Position numbers and translations under genes: made by a program
Assembly: GCA_008921705.1 (NCBI GenBank)
Contig: VFFE01007570.1
Coordinates: 991,915-1,055,914, forward strand
Reading direction: 5' to 3'
Source of the DNA: Burhinus oedicnemus
Lineage: Eukaryota > Chordata > Aves > Charadriiformes > Burhinidae
Length of the DNA: 64,000 nt
Shown here: positions 25,180 through 37,061 of the stretch, one piece after another
Numbering within the stretch: the first letter of the stretch is position 1
Layout of the letters: each line of letters starts with the position of its first letter
Notes under the pieces: generated by a model
Database searches by the model: none
What the model was told of the DNA's origin: nothing
What the model saw: the letters and a program-made list of their open reading frames with translations, nothing else

Positions 25180-25360
25180 TAAGCTGTTACGTATTATAGC
25201 CATCTCGGTTTAAGTGGTGTAAGGCTCATCTCATTTGCATTTGTTGTGTTACAATCTTGCTTCAGGCCTGTCTCCACAGTGAATAAGGTGGCTGTGCAAG
25301 GCAGCTTGTGGCTGGCATAAAGGATATGTCAGAGTCAAGCTGCTTCACTAATCAGCTTTG
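25180..25360. promoter_or_regulatory. Candidate regulatory element with perfect octamer
   Basis: A perfect POU octamer ATTTGCAT at 25233-25240 lies in a balanced-composition block with ACAAT near 25251 (SOX-type core). Immediately upstream of the CpG-rich patch. Single motifs are weak evidence. Confidence 0.25.
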
Positions 25361-25639
25361 CTGGGGCAGATACATGATAGTCTATGTGAAGAAATTTAGA
25401 TAATAGTATACAGCATCCACTGGAACTGTATATAGTGTATATAGGGCTTTAGACTAACTTCTAATCCTTCATGGAAAATTTGTAAATACTGCAGCGATGT
25501 TCTAGTGACCTCTAAAGGCAGCTGGTTCGCGCTGTGTAGCACTTTTTGTTAAACCTCCCGCTTTGTAAGACACACAATGCTAATGTTCCTAAAGGCTCTA
25601 CGTGGGGAATTTTCCCCAAAATATGATTTTTTCCATTAA

Positions 25640-26570
25640 ACCTTCCAAGTTTCATCGCCTCGTTCCCACCTCCCCCCCATTGTCCGGAGCAGCTGCAGGT
25701 GAGCCCCGCATCCCNNNNNNNNNNNNNNNNNNNNGTCTTCTTCTCACCCCCCCTCCCCAACACCACCTCCCCCGGGATTTGTCACGCCGCCCACCTGCGC
25801 CGGGGGCCAAGCCAGGGCTGCGCGCCCAAGCTAACAGCAGTCACAACTCGCATGACCCTCCCCTGGGGCTCGGCGGTGGTAGCCGGCGTCTCCTGCTGTG
25901 GGTCTGGCTTTCCGTTCCTCCTCTAAAGAACTTGGCGTTATCATCAACTTTCCCGCATCCAGCAGGCCAGGCCAGGGGCTTTATTAACGTAGAATAACAG
26001 CACCTCGCCACAGGCCAGCCAGTATGGGTGCTGCTCCGAGTCGAGTTCGACTGCAGCGTTAAGCTGGCTAAAAATGTAAGTTTTTATAGACGTTACTCTT
26101 CTGTTTCACATTTTCTTTTCCTTTCCTTTTCCCTTCGGTGATTTTAAAATGACGTTTATGAAAGAAAAGAAAAAAAAAAAAAAGGGGAACAAGAAATGAA
26201 GGCTTGTGTAGAGATTCAACTGCCCTCCCTCAACTCTTTCCGGCACAGCGTTTCCAACTCTCTGCAGCACAGGTTTTTTCCCAGTGCCATTCCCCTTCAA
26301 GCTCAGCTAGCAGGTCTAGCGTGTCATTTTCCTGGGCGCCAATTTGCAAAGATGGCCAGACCCGAGCCAGAAACCTTCCCCTGGCTGGGCAGGTTGCTCC
26401 TGTCACGCACCTCTCCTGCTTGTTCATCTCCGCTCCGCTCAGCAGCTCGGACGGTGAGCGTGAGATGCCGTGCTTTGTTTGCTTTAGTCACGATTAAACA
26501 ATTAAGCTGGACATTTGGGTCCGTTTGGACAGTGGTGCGCGTGCACACACACACAAATTAAACGTCCAAC
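25640..26570. promoter_or_regulatory. CpG-rich patch around the assembly gap, possible promoter
   Basis: The only stretch of the window with frequent CpG outside LTRs: for example 'cacgccgcccacctgcgccggg' context at 25780-25806, 'gctgcgcgccc' at about 25818-25828, 'gagtcgagttcgactgcagcg' context near 26040-26058, and several between 26240 and 26460. Two donor-like sites occur on the plus strand: CAG|GTGAGC (GT at 25699) and ACG|GTGAGC (GT at 26454). I see no TATA box, no convincing coding exon and no known protein. The 121-codon frame at 26196-26561 is low in domain signal. It could be a CpG-island promoter of an unannotated or non-coding transcript, or simply GC-rich DNA. Part is hidden by the gap. 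Confidence 0.35.
25715..25734. other. Assembly gap (20 N)
   Basis: Twenty consecutive N in GC-rich sequence next to C-runs. True gap size is unknown. Confidence 0.99.
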
Positions 26571-27846
26571 GATAACTAAAAGCTATAGAGTGTTTTAAAT
26601 GCAGGTGAATTCTCCGGAATAATAGATCAGGAATGCCTTTTCTTACCCCCCTATTGAAGATAAGGGGAGCGTTTTTTAAAACAACCTCCTCCTCCTCCCC
26701 ACCACCACCGAGCCCCCCCCCTCACATGATGAAAGACCTATAAAGTTGAATGGTTGGGAGATAATAACTCTAACGGCAAAGGTCCCAGCATACGTATACC
26801 ACCCTGCCTCTGGCAGTAATCCTGGCTTTGGGGATCTGAAATTTCCTAAAGATGTATTAGTGTCTTATACACATGTGCTCTTGTGCACTCATAATCCTTT
26901 TCACTAGCTTCTTAGCTGCATGCTTTGTATTTAAATTTTCCTTCTGACCAAGTAAATCCCTTTGGATGAAGTGACAGGAGCTTTTCAGCACCCATAGCTG
27001 GGTGACAGCTGGTGTAGAGGCTCTGAAAGACTGCAAAGTGTTCCTTACTAGCTTTCTTCAGGACCAGTGTCAGCCACCAGCTGAGCGATTTGTTAGCTCC
27101 CCTTTGGGCATCAGTCAGCTGAAGAGGCTCACATTAAAGGCTAAAGTAATACAATGGATATTAATATAAAAAAAACAATATCTGTGCTCCTGGCTTTACT
27201 GTGCTTTTAATTAGGTGCTTATTCATTATATGCGAACACGGTACGTTTTCATTAATTCAGGAAACCCTTTATTAATACTGTATGAAGTATATATGCCAGC
27301 CTCAGAAACACACTGTTAAAACTTTGGCTTGAAAGACGTAATTGTCAGAAGCCTTTCTAGGAGCAGCACAGTGGTTAAGGTAGTTTACTTACAGATCACA
27401 GAACAAGATGTTTGTATTTATTTTCCCTCAAGTAAAGTTTCCCTGCAAATGTCCAATGTGTAATATATTCTGTTATTTAATTCTAGATTTGAAGGTTTGC
27501 TTCTCAGGGGTTCTGGCAAGTTTTTGCTATCGGAATTAGTAATGAGGAGCGCTGGAACTGTGGAAGTAAATCGTGCAATGTAATCAGGTTGTTAAAGGCA
27601 AAGCAATCCAAAAACGGGACTGTTTCAGAACCAAACTAGGGCTGGATGTAACATTGCAGGATGCTGCCCGCACAGGTTTTCCTGAGGGGGTGCAGGCACA
27701 AAGGCGGGGGAGAAATTCTTCACCGTTTCTCCAACAAGTAAAGCGAAGATTAATTTAAAAGAAGTCAATTTTAAAACACAGTAGCTCATATGATAAAATT
27801 TTTAATTATTTATTGATCTCTAGGAGATTAAAGTACTGAGCTAGGT

Positions 27847-27893
27847 AAAACTCCCACAGCATTCAAGTTGTTTTGCTTGAGTAAGGACTGTTG
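27847..27893 (+). repeat. Ancient dispersed motif, copy
   Basis: Contains 'aaaactccca' and 'ttttgcttgagtaaggact', close to a motif I recall as frequent in bird and reptile non-coding DNA. Related copies are visible at 30931-30984, 33650-33718 and 57927-57989. The family has no name I can give with confidence. Confidence 0.45.
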
Positions 27894-30448
27894 GCTTAGA
27901 CCAAAGACTTATGAGAATTGCTTTATAAAAATAGCAATTAATATTCAATACTTTGTTGGTACGCCACCCACATGTATTTGTGAAAGCATCTCAGCTTTTA
28001 AACAATAATCCAGACCTGTGATAAGCAAACATGTAAAAGTATTCTAATTGTATTATTTTACCCAAGATGTTGTCATAATAAAATTCTCATTTACAAATTG
28101 GGATAAACGGAATCGTGAAGCTTCTTTCTTCGGGTCGTTATGTTTTAATAAAGTTGGGATAATAGAGTGCTTCTCTTTTTCTTATTTTTCCTTGTTCTGG
28201 AAATGAATGGGGGATCCTAAAGGAATAAATCAAAATTCCAAAAAGACGTATCAACTCCCTCAAAGCTTTGAAACATTATTCCTAAATACAAATAGCTAAA
28301 TTAAAACTACAGATATCTGAGGCAGCTCCCAATTCAAATTTTGCTCCCGATGACTAAAATCAAACCGACTTTGGGCCTTTGATTCACATTCAGTAAAAAA
28401 CTTTGAAAGTCATTTCTGTAAGAATGCTCATTTTCAAAGAAATATAACAGCTTTCAATATCATGCATTTCACTCAACGTTTCTTTCCATTTTAATCAGAC
28501 CTGGAGTTTTATTGTCTTTTTTTTTTTTTTTCACTGACAGTTGCTAATTGAATAAGATATATTTTCTAGAAATAGTAAAATTTGCAAGATGCTTCTTATC
28601 TGCGAGTAATAGATCACAGAAATGAGGAAGATTATTCAAATGAATTAAACTAAAGCATTGTTTTCTGGCTCTTCCTTTTACTTTGGAAACTTGAGCAAAC
28701 TAATTGACAAAGAAAAAGTGAGGTCTTTTTATTTTAAAATCTTTTTCATTCCTCTACAGAGACAGTTACATACATACCACAAGAAAGTACAATGCAGTTT
28801 CAGTAAAGAAATAACATTACCTTTCACAGACCACATCACACATATATTTACAGTTCTCACTCCTCCTGCACCCTTTGAATGTATTCTTGCTATTCATTCT
28901 TACATCTGGATTTTGACCCTTCTTTGCATACATTTTTCCCACCTCCAAAATATGCTGCTGTTGAGCCAGAAAATAAACACTCACTAAAATCTCAAATTAA
29001 GCTTCCCCCTGAATGAATTGCTGAGGGACCTGATCCTGCACTCGCTGAAGTCTGTAGAAGTTTTAATCACAGATCACACAAGCAAATGAGACAAGGGGCA
29101 TTATATTCATAATACCTGGGCAACCTTCTGAGCTGCAGAACTGAAGGCTTTCTTGTAAGTGTTGTAATTCTAGAAATCTGCTAATAATAAAAATGGAATT
29201 TGGGAGATTTTTAGTTTGAACTCAGGCATTTCACTTAGGTCATGATCCCAAGCACTTCTTCAGCATGTTTTTCCCTTATGAATTATTAATACGGGGCTTG
29301 TAATGGGCTCACAAGTGACTCTGGAGTCCTTATTAGTAAATCATGGTCACAATATCAAACTGAAAAATTCACAGGATGTATAGAAAAGATAATATTTAAT
29401 CTCTGCAGGGTATTTTTGAGAGAAAAAATCTACATTAGCAAAATAGAAGGGAGTCTCTATTTCCTCTAAATATTAATTTACATTTTCCCAATTTGGGTCT
29501 ATCAAAGTTCCTAAATATTGCAAGCTTTTTTCTTTTTTTTATTCCCTGTTTTCAGAAACTTTTTTCTCATTATTTTATAACAGCTTTTTTTACAGTTCAC
29601 TTATTCACTCTCTGTACAAAACACTGTTGGTTCTTCTTTATTATTATTTTTAAATATACAGCATCTTTTAAAAAAATATAGGGCATACCTGTATGTTTGG
29701 TGTCTGTTTACATTTTCTGTAATGTAGTCATTAAGCACACAACGTAGACTTAAAGGATGTCAAAACTGACAACCACACTATGATTGATGATGCTGTGCTA
29801 GACTAATTCTTACCAGGTGTGGTGTGATGTGAATTCAAATGCAGCTCAGGGTTCTTATTTGTATTAGTAAAGTTGTGCTTTGTCAAAGTTCTGTGACTTC
29901 TTAACCCACTAAATCCATCTTCTAATCCAAGTTTTTCTTCGCCTTATTGCTGTATACAATATTTTTCTTCCCCTCTCTCAATAAAGCAATCCTTACGTCT
30001 TCGTCTCCAGTCGGGGTTTCTTAAGACATCCAGTTCGTGTAAATTCCAGAAAATACCAAGTCTGATGAGGTTATGTTAATTAAGTGTAAAATCTACATAA
30101 AGGCTTCCTAAGTGACTTGAGCTAGGGTAGGCGAAATTATGTAGGGTGAAATTCACTCCATCAGCATAAAGCATAAACAGGAGAGCTTTATGTGGATAAG
30201 GAGTAAAATCCATGATCTTCAACTAGAAAAAAGGGCTACAGCACAGACTTCTTTGGTCCCTACATACACTGTCTCCACTGTCACCCCTTGTCATCTGCAG
30301 GGCAGGGAAAGCAGTATCAATTTATTACGTCTTGTTAAGCATCGGGGGTAAATATTGAGTACTTGCACTTTTGAACAACAAATAGATCAAAGAGATATTA
30401 TGTGGTAGTGAGGGATGCTTGACCTAAACTTTTAGGCTTTTCTTTTTC

Positions 30449-30496
30449 CTCTCTCTCTCTCTCTCTCTCCCTTCTCCCTCCCCCCCCCGCCCCCCA
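30449..30496. repeat. (CT)n microsatellite and C-run
   Basis: About ten CT units at 30449-30469, then pyrimidine-rich sequence with C8 and C6 runs separated by one G to 30496. Confidence 0.9.
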
Positions 30497-30930
30497 TTTT
30501 TGACTCTCCTCACTGGTACGTTGTCAGCAGCTGGATCATTGGCAAGCCATGTGTCCAGCACCTTTGATAACAGAGAACCATATTGGCCTGGGGGAGTGCA
30601 ATGGAGGTGCATTTATTCATTTCCTGGCTGAATTATACACCGTCCTTGATGGTATTTATCTTGATTTTATTTGTATTTTATTAACAAAAGGAATGAACTT
30701 GCAAACAGAGTCTTCAGACGCTAGGAAACATGTATAGCAAAATTCTTAAGAGTTCAACACCCGAATCATCCAAAAACCTAAATAATATGATTCAAGAAAT
30801 CATAGCAAACCACATCGAATGTTGTGCTGCTAATCTGTGAAAGTACCTATTACCCCCCACGCCTACCTCCCCCTTTCCCTCACCAAACCCTGTTTCACTC
30901 AGGTCTAATTTTAAGTGAGTGCTTTCTCAT

Positions 30931-30984
30931 GCAAATATCCATTGCTTTGAATGAGATTTTTGCAAGGGTAAAGACTGAGCAAAG
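30931..30984 (+). repeat. Ancient dispersed motif, copy
   Basis: 'atccattgctttgaatgaga' followed by 'ttttgcaagggtaaagactg' matches in order the core of the dispersed motif also seen at 27847-27893 and 33650-33718. Confidence 0.4.
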
Positions 30985-33340
30985 ACTTTGGGATGTGATC
31001 TTCAGAGAAAAACCCAGCCCCTTCTTTTATGGATACAGAGAGTCACTGTACAGGAAAGTTATTGTACTATTACTGAACAAAAGTAGTGGAAGAAGGGCCA
31101 GCATATGGGATGGTAACCCGTGCAATCAGTCTGCAAGGGAATGACGGGCAGCAGTGGCAGAAACACCGGAGTTAGGGGGGAAGGCAGGGGTTTTGGGTAT
31201 CATCTAGATTACTCAGCTATCGTCTCTCCACGACTACCCTGAAATACCGTCAAGATGTCTCTGTTGAAATCCACAAGCAAAGCGGGTGCAAGTGGAGAGG
31301 GCCAAATTTTAGCTCTACTGGTAAATCATGTAGTTGCCCCGTACCCCAAAACATCAGAAAAAAAAAATATTTCCATTTGTCAACGTCCTGATAACAAGTA
31401 TTGATAGTAATTTTGTAGGGAAAAAAAACCCCAAACCCTTTTTTTCTTAGATTTAGATAATTTTTAGTGTTGGTTGTTTGGACTTCAGAAGTATTGAAGA
31501 AGCCTGAGGAAGTGACAGTGACCCCTGCAGGAATACAGTGGCTTCCAGAAAGAACTTGGGAAATTAACATTATAATTTTTATATACACATATATAACATT
31601 TTTTATATAGAGAATTACCTCTTTTTTTTTTTTTTTTATCCTTTTACCAGCTTCCTCTGCATTTCCGATGTGTGGGAACCTGCAAGTGAAATTCAGCAAG
31701 TTGGGGTATGAATTTTGATGGAAGAGAGGACAGGGAAACAGAGGGACAGAAATTCATCAGAGCTGAGCTTAGCATCTTTATTTACTGATACAGCCTGCGC
31801 TCACAAAATACATTCCGATTTTTGCAGTAGAGCAATAGATGTGAGGAATGATCCCTAACTCGCAGCCTTGAAAACAGGTGTTCCCCACAAGCAAGAGAAG
31901 TCTTGCATTTCTGAACACCTATTTTAAAGTAAACACAGGTAATTGCATTTCTTTCTGAATCATTACACTCTTGAATTATAGTTCCACCTTTGTGTCCACT
32001 TTGAAAATTAGGTGAAAAACACTAGAAAGACAGCTATGCCACCCACTTTATAGCAAAGGTATTAAAGTGCGCCAAGTGCTTCGGCTACTTAATTGACATT
32101 TGTGGTTAGCTTTATTGGCTACATTTAAAGCACTCCTGTATAAAAACAGTTGTCCGAAGAAGCGCTAGCATTACTATGAAGACTGCTGTCACTTCCTTGA
32201 GATGAGATGCTATCCTGTGCCAGACAGCACGTGAGCTGGATGACCTGGCACGTGGCAGGCGCAGGAAGGAATGGAGAAATATTTTTTCTTTATCATGAGC
32301 AACCTCACATCTGGGTGGAGCTCAGGCAATTCTTGGAGGTCTTACTAGTCTTCACAGATCAGTCAGTGCTGTTTTCTTTGCTGCACTCATTCTTTATCTC
32401 AGTTTGCTCGCTGGCATTGAGTTTGTTTCTTCCTGATGAAGTCCTCAGCTTGCATTGCATTTTGGCTAGTTCACTGTTAGTGGGCTGGAAAAGTTTCTCC
32501 ACAGTATCTGTCGGTGTTAGTGGTGTCAGTGGTGGAAATCTGCTTTAAGCAAATTTTCCAAGAGGCTTGGCTAGGTAGGATTATGTAGTAATATCGACAA
32601 TTGTTTGTTGCGTCTGTATTTCAGACTTAACAATATTAAGCAGTGCTCTGCTTTATGGCCATTGTTTTGGCAGCTGTAGAGTGTGTGTCCTGACAGATTT
32701 GTGAAGGGATGAACTACTTGGTTATTGCCTCCCCTAGTTCCGTTGTTATAGCTATTAAAAATGCAGCCTTTGCTTTAACAGACCATCTATCATACTCACT
32801 GCTTTTTTTCTGAAACAGTAAGGTATCTCACTGATCAAAAACGGTTTAACAAAACAGAAATTAAAGCAGAAGAAAGAAATTTGGGAGATCTGTGCTAACG
32901 TATTCCCACTTGCAAGTCACACAAGGTGCTCTCAGTGGTGTTCCTCACACTGTCCCCTTCTATATGTCATGTTACCCAAACATGTGATTCGGACTTGTAG
33001 TTAAGCTGCTGCTTTTTAACCAACTATCAGCTGAACCATGGTAACATCATCTTTGAAACATAAGGAGAATGTGAAATAACAAGACTTAAGGTAACACTTT
33101 TTCTCACTCGGGGCTGCTCTAGGACACACTTCCTCTCCTGTGGTGAAGGCTGAGAGAGCTCATGAAGCTACTGTGGTTGAGCTGACACATGGTAACTCTT
33201 TTGCCATGTAGTACCTTCAATCAAATGTCTAAGACCTTAATTGTATTTTTGTAATATACATTTCTTTTTAATTTGTAGTATGATTCAATCTTTCTTGGTA
33301 AATAAATATGACATATTTTTGTTTACTGTCATTTCCACAG

Positions 33341-33427
33341 GAAGAAAAAAGGAAGAGGCAGGTGGTCCCCTCTCATCCCCACAGGAGTGACAGAGGTGGA
33401 AGAAAAGCTGAATGCAGCAGAAAGGAC
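33341..33427 (+). other. Exon-like segment with good splice sites (speculative)
   Basis: Acceptor 'tgtcatttccacag' ends at 33340 and a strong donor (GAC|GTGAGT) follows at 33428. The enclosed 87 nt is a multiple of three, purine-rich (enhancer-like for splicing), and open in two of three frames. One frame starts EEKRKRQVVPSHPHR; I know no protein with this sequence. There is no linked neighbouring exon, so it may be chance or a non-coding RNA exon. Confidence 0.22.
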
Positions 33428-36400
33428 GTGAGTGGATTTCAGCAGAGAGCACTGAAGAGGAATTATCTCTGAACGTAATGTGCTGGCCAACAAAGCACAA
33501 CCGATAACTTCCAAGGCCATTGTGGATCTAAAACGCTAGCAGTGGTCAAAGCAAATTAAGACTTTTATTAAGGGACCCTTATGTATCATTTTACTGCAGC
33601 AGGATTACACTGCCAGCCCTGCAGAGGGAGATTTAGTCAGGTAATTCTCATTAAGGGGCAAACCTCTCTGACTTCTGCGGGTGCTTTGCCTGATTAAGTA
33701 CTGAAGAACCAGACCCTAAGGTTGGCCCAGCTGAGCTCTAACCTATCTGCCTTTATGCAAGCGAAAGCTTCATATATCAGCTCCAGCTCATGCAGAGGAG
33801 TCTTACCAGGCACTCTAATCCTAAGGGGAAACATTTCATTGCAATGCACAGCAATCTGCATTCTTTCTCAAAACTCTGCTATTACATTATCCATTTTTCT
33901 CTTGATTAAAAGAGATCAAGAAGTGCACACTCACATACTACACACGCAGGCTTTCCATACAGGAGGCCTGGAATCCACATTCAAATTCAGGCTGGAGGAG
34001 ATCTGGCAACTTCCAGCTCTTGATGGATTTATGCTGTTCTAATAATAGTCACAATTTACTGATAATTATCAAGGAGGGAAGTTACTGTGTTTCTTGTTGT
34101 TGCTGTTGGGTTTCCAAGACATTCAAGTGTTTTCAGAAGTATCCAATGCCAAAGAGTTCTTAAACACTGTAACCACTCTGAGCCTGTGCAGATTAATTTT
34201 ACCTACTGAAGGCCAACCTATGGCAGTAGTTAGGGCCACCAGCAGACAGGGAACTGGAGCTACACTGGCACAAGGGAAATTTCAGAATGCAGGCATGAAT
34301 TTCTCCAAGTGTTCAGGCCTTTAGATTATGGATTAAATTACACAGTCTATCCCCACCACCTTCCCTCTGGGAATGCCCTGGGAAAATAACCAGGGGTGTA
34401 ATCGCAAAAGGCAGGGATATAATCACAAAAGGCTCTTTTCTGATCTATGCAAAAGCATGGACGGTCTTTGGGTCCCCTCCAGCCTTGCACAAGCACTAAG
34501 AAGATTTGGGCATATGAAGCAAGAACTAAACCCTGCTCCACCACTGACTTTTTTCAGGAATTGATATTTGTCTGTACCTCAATGTCCCACAAATGAAATG
34601 TGGATAATGACACTTCTTTGCCTCACAGGAAACAAGAAGATAAGTATATTTTAGAGTAAATGGTAGTCAAGTACTGCATCAAGGGGAGTATGTCAGGTAC
34701 CTAGACCAGGTTGATTATGTAGTGTAAAACTGATCCGGGTATGCAAAATAAAAAACATTTATTTAATAAGCTGAATGTCTCAACTAATAGCGAGGTAAAC
34801 AAACAACGTGGTATTGCCAACGTTGGCTGCTATGTAGAATAGATTACTCAAAAACTTTTATTTTGGCTAAAAGTCATCTACTTCCTCGGAGATAAGTCTG
34901 GCTTCCTCTCCAAACATTACCATATTAGCTTTGGCCTGGGGGCTCTGAGTGGAAATTTTTATACATGAACACATGGAGCAAGACAGGCAAGAAAAAAAAG
35001 GAGGGAGGGGGAAATCGTAAATGAATTTAACATCTCTTATTCTCCATTTTTCAACCAGTGAGGAGAAATAACAGTTTTGAGGCACTTACTCTAATAAGAT
35101 ACTCAAATGATACCTATCCGCACATGAATCAGTAAATTAATATTTCTGGTGAGATTCTGGTTTCATACCAGTAGCTTGAACTGTTCAGATGAACTATTAA
35201 AAAAGGGGCTTTTGTACTTTTGTGATCCAGACTTTTTTTCTTGCTATAGCCACTTCAGGAAAAACTAACAAGCCTTTTTGATCCAAAACTGGCTGTGCAT
35301 CCAAATACAGCTAGTACTTGTAGAAGGTGTGGTATTTTTTTAGGAGAACATCCAAGTAGGATTAAAGTAAATTTTGCTAAGTAGCTATTCATTACAATAG
35401 CAGAGGAATGAGAATCCACCCCTGCCTGATCTAGTATTTCAGTAAAGTGGTTCCACAGATCATTGTTACAGTCAATCCTTTAATTTATGAATAGAAAATA
35501 AGTAATAGTGCATGGTATATAACATAACTAGAAAAAGGTACAAGGATTTAGGACAACACAAGAACCCAATTTGTCAAGAACTACAAGACATCAAAAGAAG
35601 CTTCAAGTGTACTAGCTCTTTGTAGTCGAGGAAAGGTTGCTCTGTGTTGAATCTTGCTTCCCCTTATGTCTGTATAAAGAAAAATGTGCTGCTACTTGGG
35701 CCACTGAACAGTGTATTCTGTGGACTTACTGCTATCAGTTGCAGAGTCCTCATTCTACTCCCTCCTGGAGCAGGTGGAATTTTCTTTAAATTGTGATGCT
35801 TTCTAGAATTACAGGAGTAGAAGACTAATACAGTTATAAAACTTAGCCAATTGCTTCCCATGCCCGTAATGCTGTATAGCACTATATGCTGTATGATTGT
35901 TGGTCAAAATGGAAACAATTACTTCCAGCTGCACCTCATACTTTAGCTGCAGGTCAGCAGGCTCAAATCATGGTAAATTTGCCACCTTAAAGTCATTTGC
36001 AAAGTTTAATATAGACCACATCAACCCATAGTATAAACAAGCTGGAAATTATAAGCAGTTTGTGATATCTCACTGAACAACAAATATTAAGAAATAAATA
36101 TTTTCTTGGAATGTTAGTAGAATACATGATCTATGTTTTCAATTCTAATTTCAGCTTCTGATGAGATGAATCAAATATTCACATCCCAGCTGCTTCTGAA
36201 TGTTCTAAGTGGAATTTCTTGGAGCAATCTGAGCAGGTGGTGTTCCCACACAGCTCCAAATAAAGTTTATACGTGCTGGGGATGCTGGCTTGCCTTACAT
36301 ACAAACATGGATTCAGATAACTACTTTTCTTTTAATGCACATATTTGGTCATTTTGGCATGAGGCTGAGAGGACAAAGCCACAGGTATAGAGATGTTGCC

Positions 36401-36450
36401 CGGAACCCTACCTTCTTCCAAGCCCAAGGCCATAGTTTTCTCTACCTAAG
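33428..36450. other. Non-coding DNA, no gene seen
   Basis: About 3 kb, AT-rich. One degenerate copy of the ancient dispersed motif at 33650-33718. Short frames only; none has a recognisable domain. Confidence 0.5.
33650..33718 (+). repeat. Ancient dispersed motif, copy
   Basis: 'ggggcaaacctctctgactt' then 'gctttgcctgattaagtact' and an 'accagacccta' end. Same order of blocks as at 27847-27893. Confidence 0.4.
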
Positions 36451-37061
36451 ACATAGAATCATAGAACAGTTAGACTTGGAAGGGACTTTAAAGATCATCT
36501 AGTTCCAATCCCCCTGCCATGGGCAGGGACACCTTCCCCTAGACCAGGTTACTTAAAGCCCCATCCAACCTGGCCTTGAACACTTCCAGGGATGGGGCAT
36601 CCACAACCTCTCTGGGCAACCTCTTCCAGTGTCTCACCACCCTCACAGCAAAGAATTTCTTCCTAATACCTCATCTAAATATACACTCTTTCAGTTTAAA
36701 ACCGTTATCCCTTGTCCTATCGCTACACTCCCTGATAAAGAGTCCTTCCCCATCTTTCCTTTAGGTACTGGAAGGCTGCTATAAGGTCTTCCTGGAGCCT
36801 TCTGTTCTCCAGGATGAACAACACTGACTCTCTCAGCCTGTCTTCATAGCAAAGGTGCTCCATCCCTCTGATCATCTTCGTGGCCCTCCTCTGGATTTGC
36901 TCCAACAGGTCCATGTCCTTCTTATGTTGGGGGCTCCAGAGCTGGACGCAATATTCCAGGTGGGGTCTCACGAGAGCAGAGTAGAGGGGCAGAATCACCT
37001 CCCTCAACCTGCTGGCCACGTTTCTTTTGATGCAACCCACGATAGCTTGTGTAAGCTGCAC
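36451..37061 (-). mobile_element. CR1 LINE, 5'-truncated, minus strand
   Basis: About 0.6 kb. On the plus strand it begins with the inverted tail ATAGAATCATAGAA (36453 on) and the 3'-UTR blocks 'ggaagggactttaaagatca' and 'ctgccatgggcagggacacc', then antisense ORF2 C-terminus. 5' truncation falls near 37061. No target duplication seen, as is usual for CR1. Confidence 0.95.
36723..37061 (-). pseudogene. CR1 ORF2 C-terminal fragment
   Basis: Minus-strand frame of 112 codons from the post-catalytic part of the CR1 reverse transcriptase: [57 protein letters not shown]. It drifts out of frame toward the 3' UTR near 36740. Catalytic box absent because of truncation. Confidence 0.9.

Larger units (their letters stand above)
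19101..25639. other. Transposon-poor DNA with candidate conserved non-coding elements
   Basis: No CR1, LTR or gene recognised in 6.5 kb. Several stretches are rich in ATTA/TAAT cores and mixed-composition blocks that resemble deeply conserved enhancers: 19240-19420, 19715-19790, 20640-20745, 24220-24420, 24720-25060 and 25180-25360. The resemblance is judged by eye; conservation was not measured. A C-run lies at 20275-20285 and a 16-bp perfect palindrome (tgatgtttaaacatca) at 23750-23765. A GC-richer stretch at 21500-21950 has overlapping frames of 68-101 codons without recognisable domains. Confidence 0.35.
26571..33340. other. Transposon-poor AT-rich DNA, no gene seen
   Basis: About 6.8 kb without a CR1 or LTR. 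An ATTA-rich, enhancer-like stretch lies at 27060-27350 (for example TTTTAATTAGG near 27206-27216 and CATTAATTC near 27251-27259). Simple repeats: T14 near 28518-28532, (CT)n plus C-run at 30449-30496, T-run at 31622-31637. Degenerate copies of an ancient dispersed motif lie at 27847-27893, 29028-29072 and 30931-30984. Long frames such as 31250-31699 (-) are AT-driven chance frames. Confidence 0.45.

Noticed and set aside
26196..26561. 121-codon plus-strand frame in the CpG-rich patch
   Set aside because: Overlapped by frames in other phases and strand, no recognisable domain; GC-rich DNA has few stops.
31250..31699. 149-codon minus-strand frame
   Set aside because: Includes poly-Lys from a T-run and AT-driven hydrophobic residues; no domain or homolog recognised.
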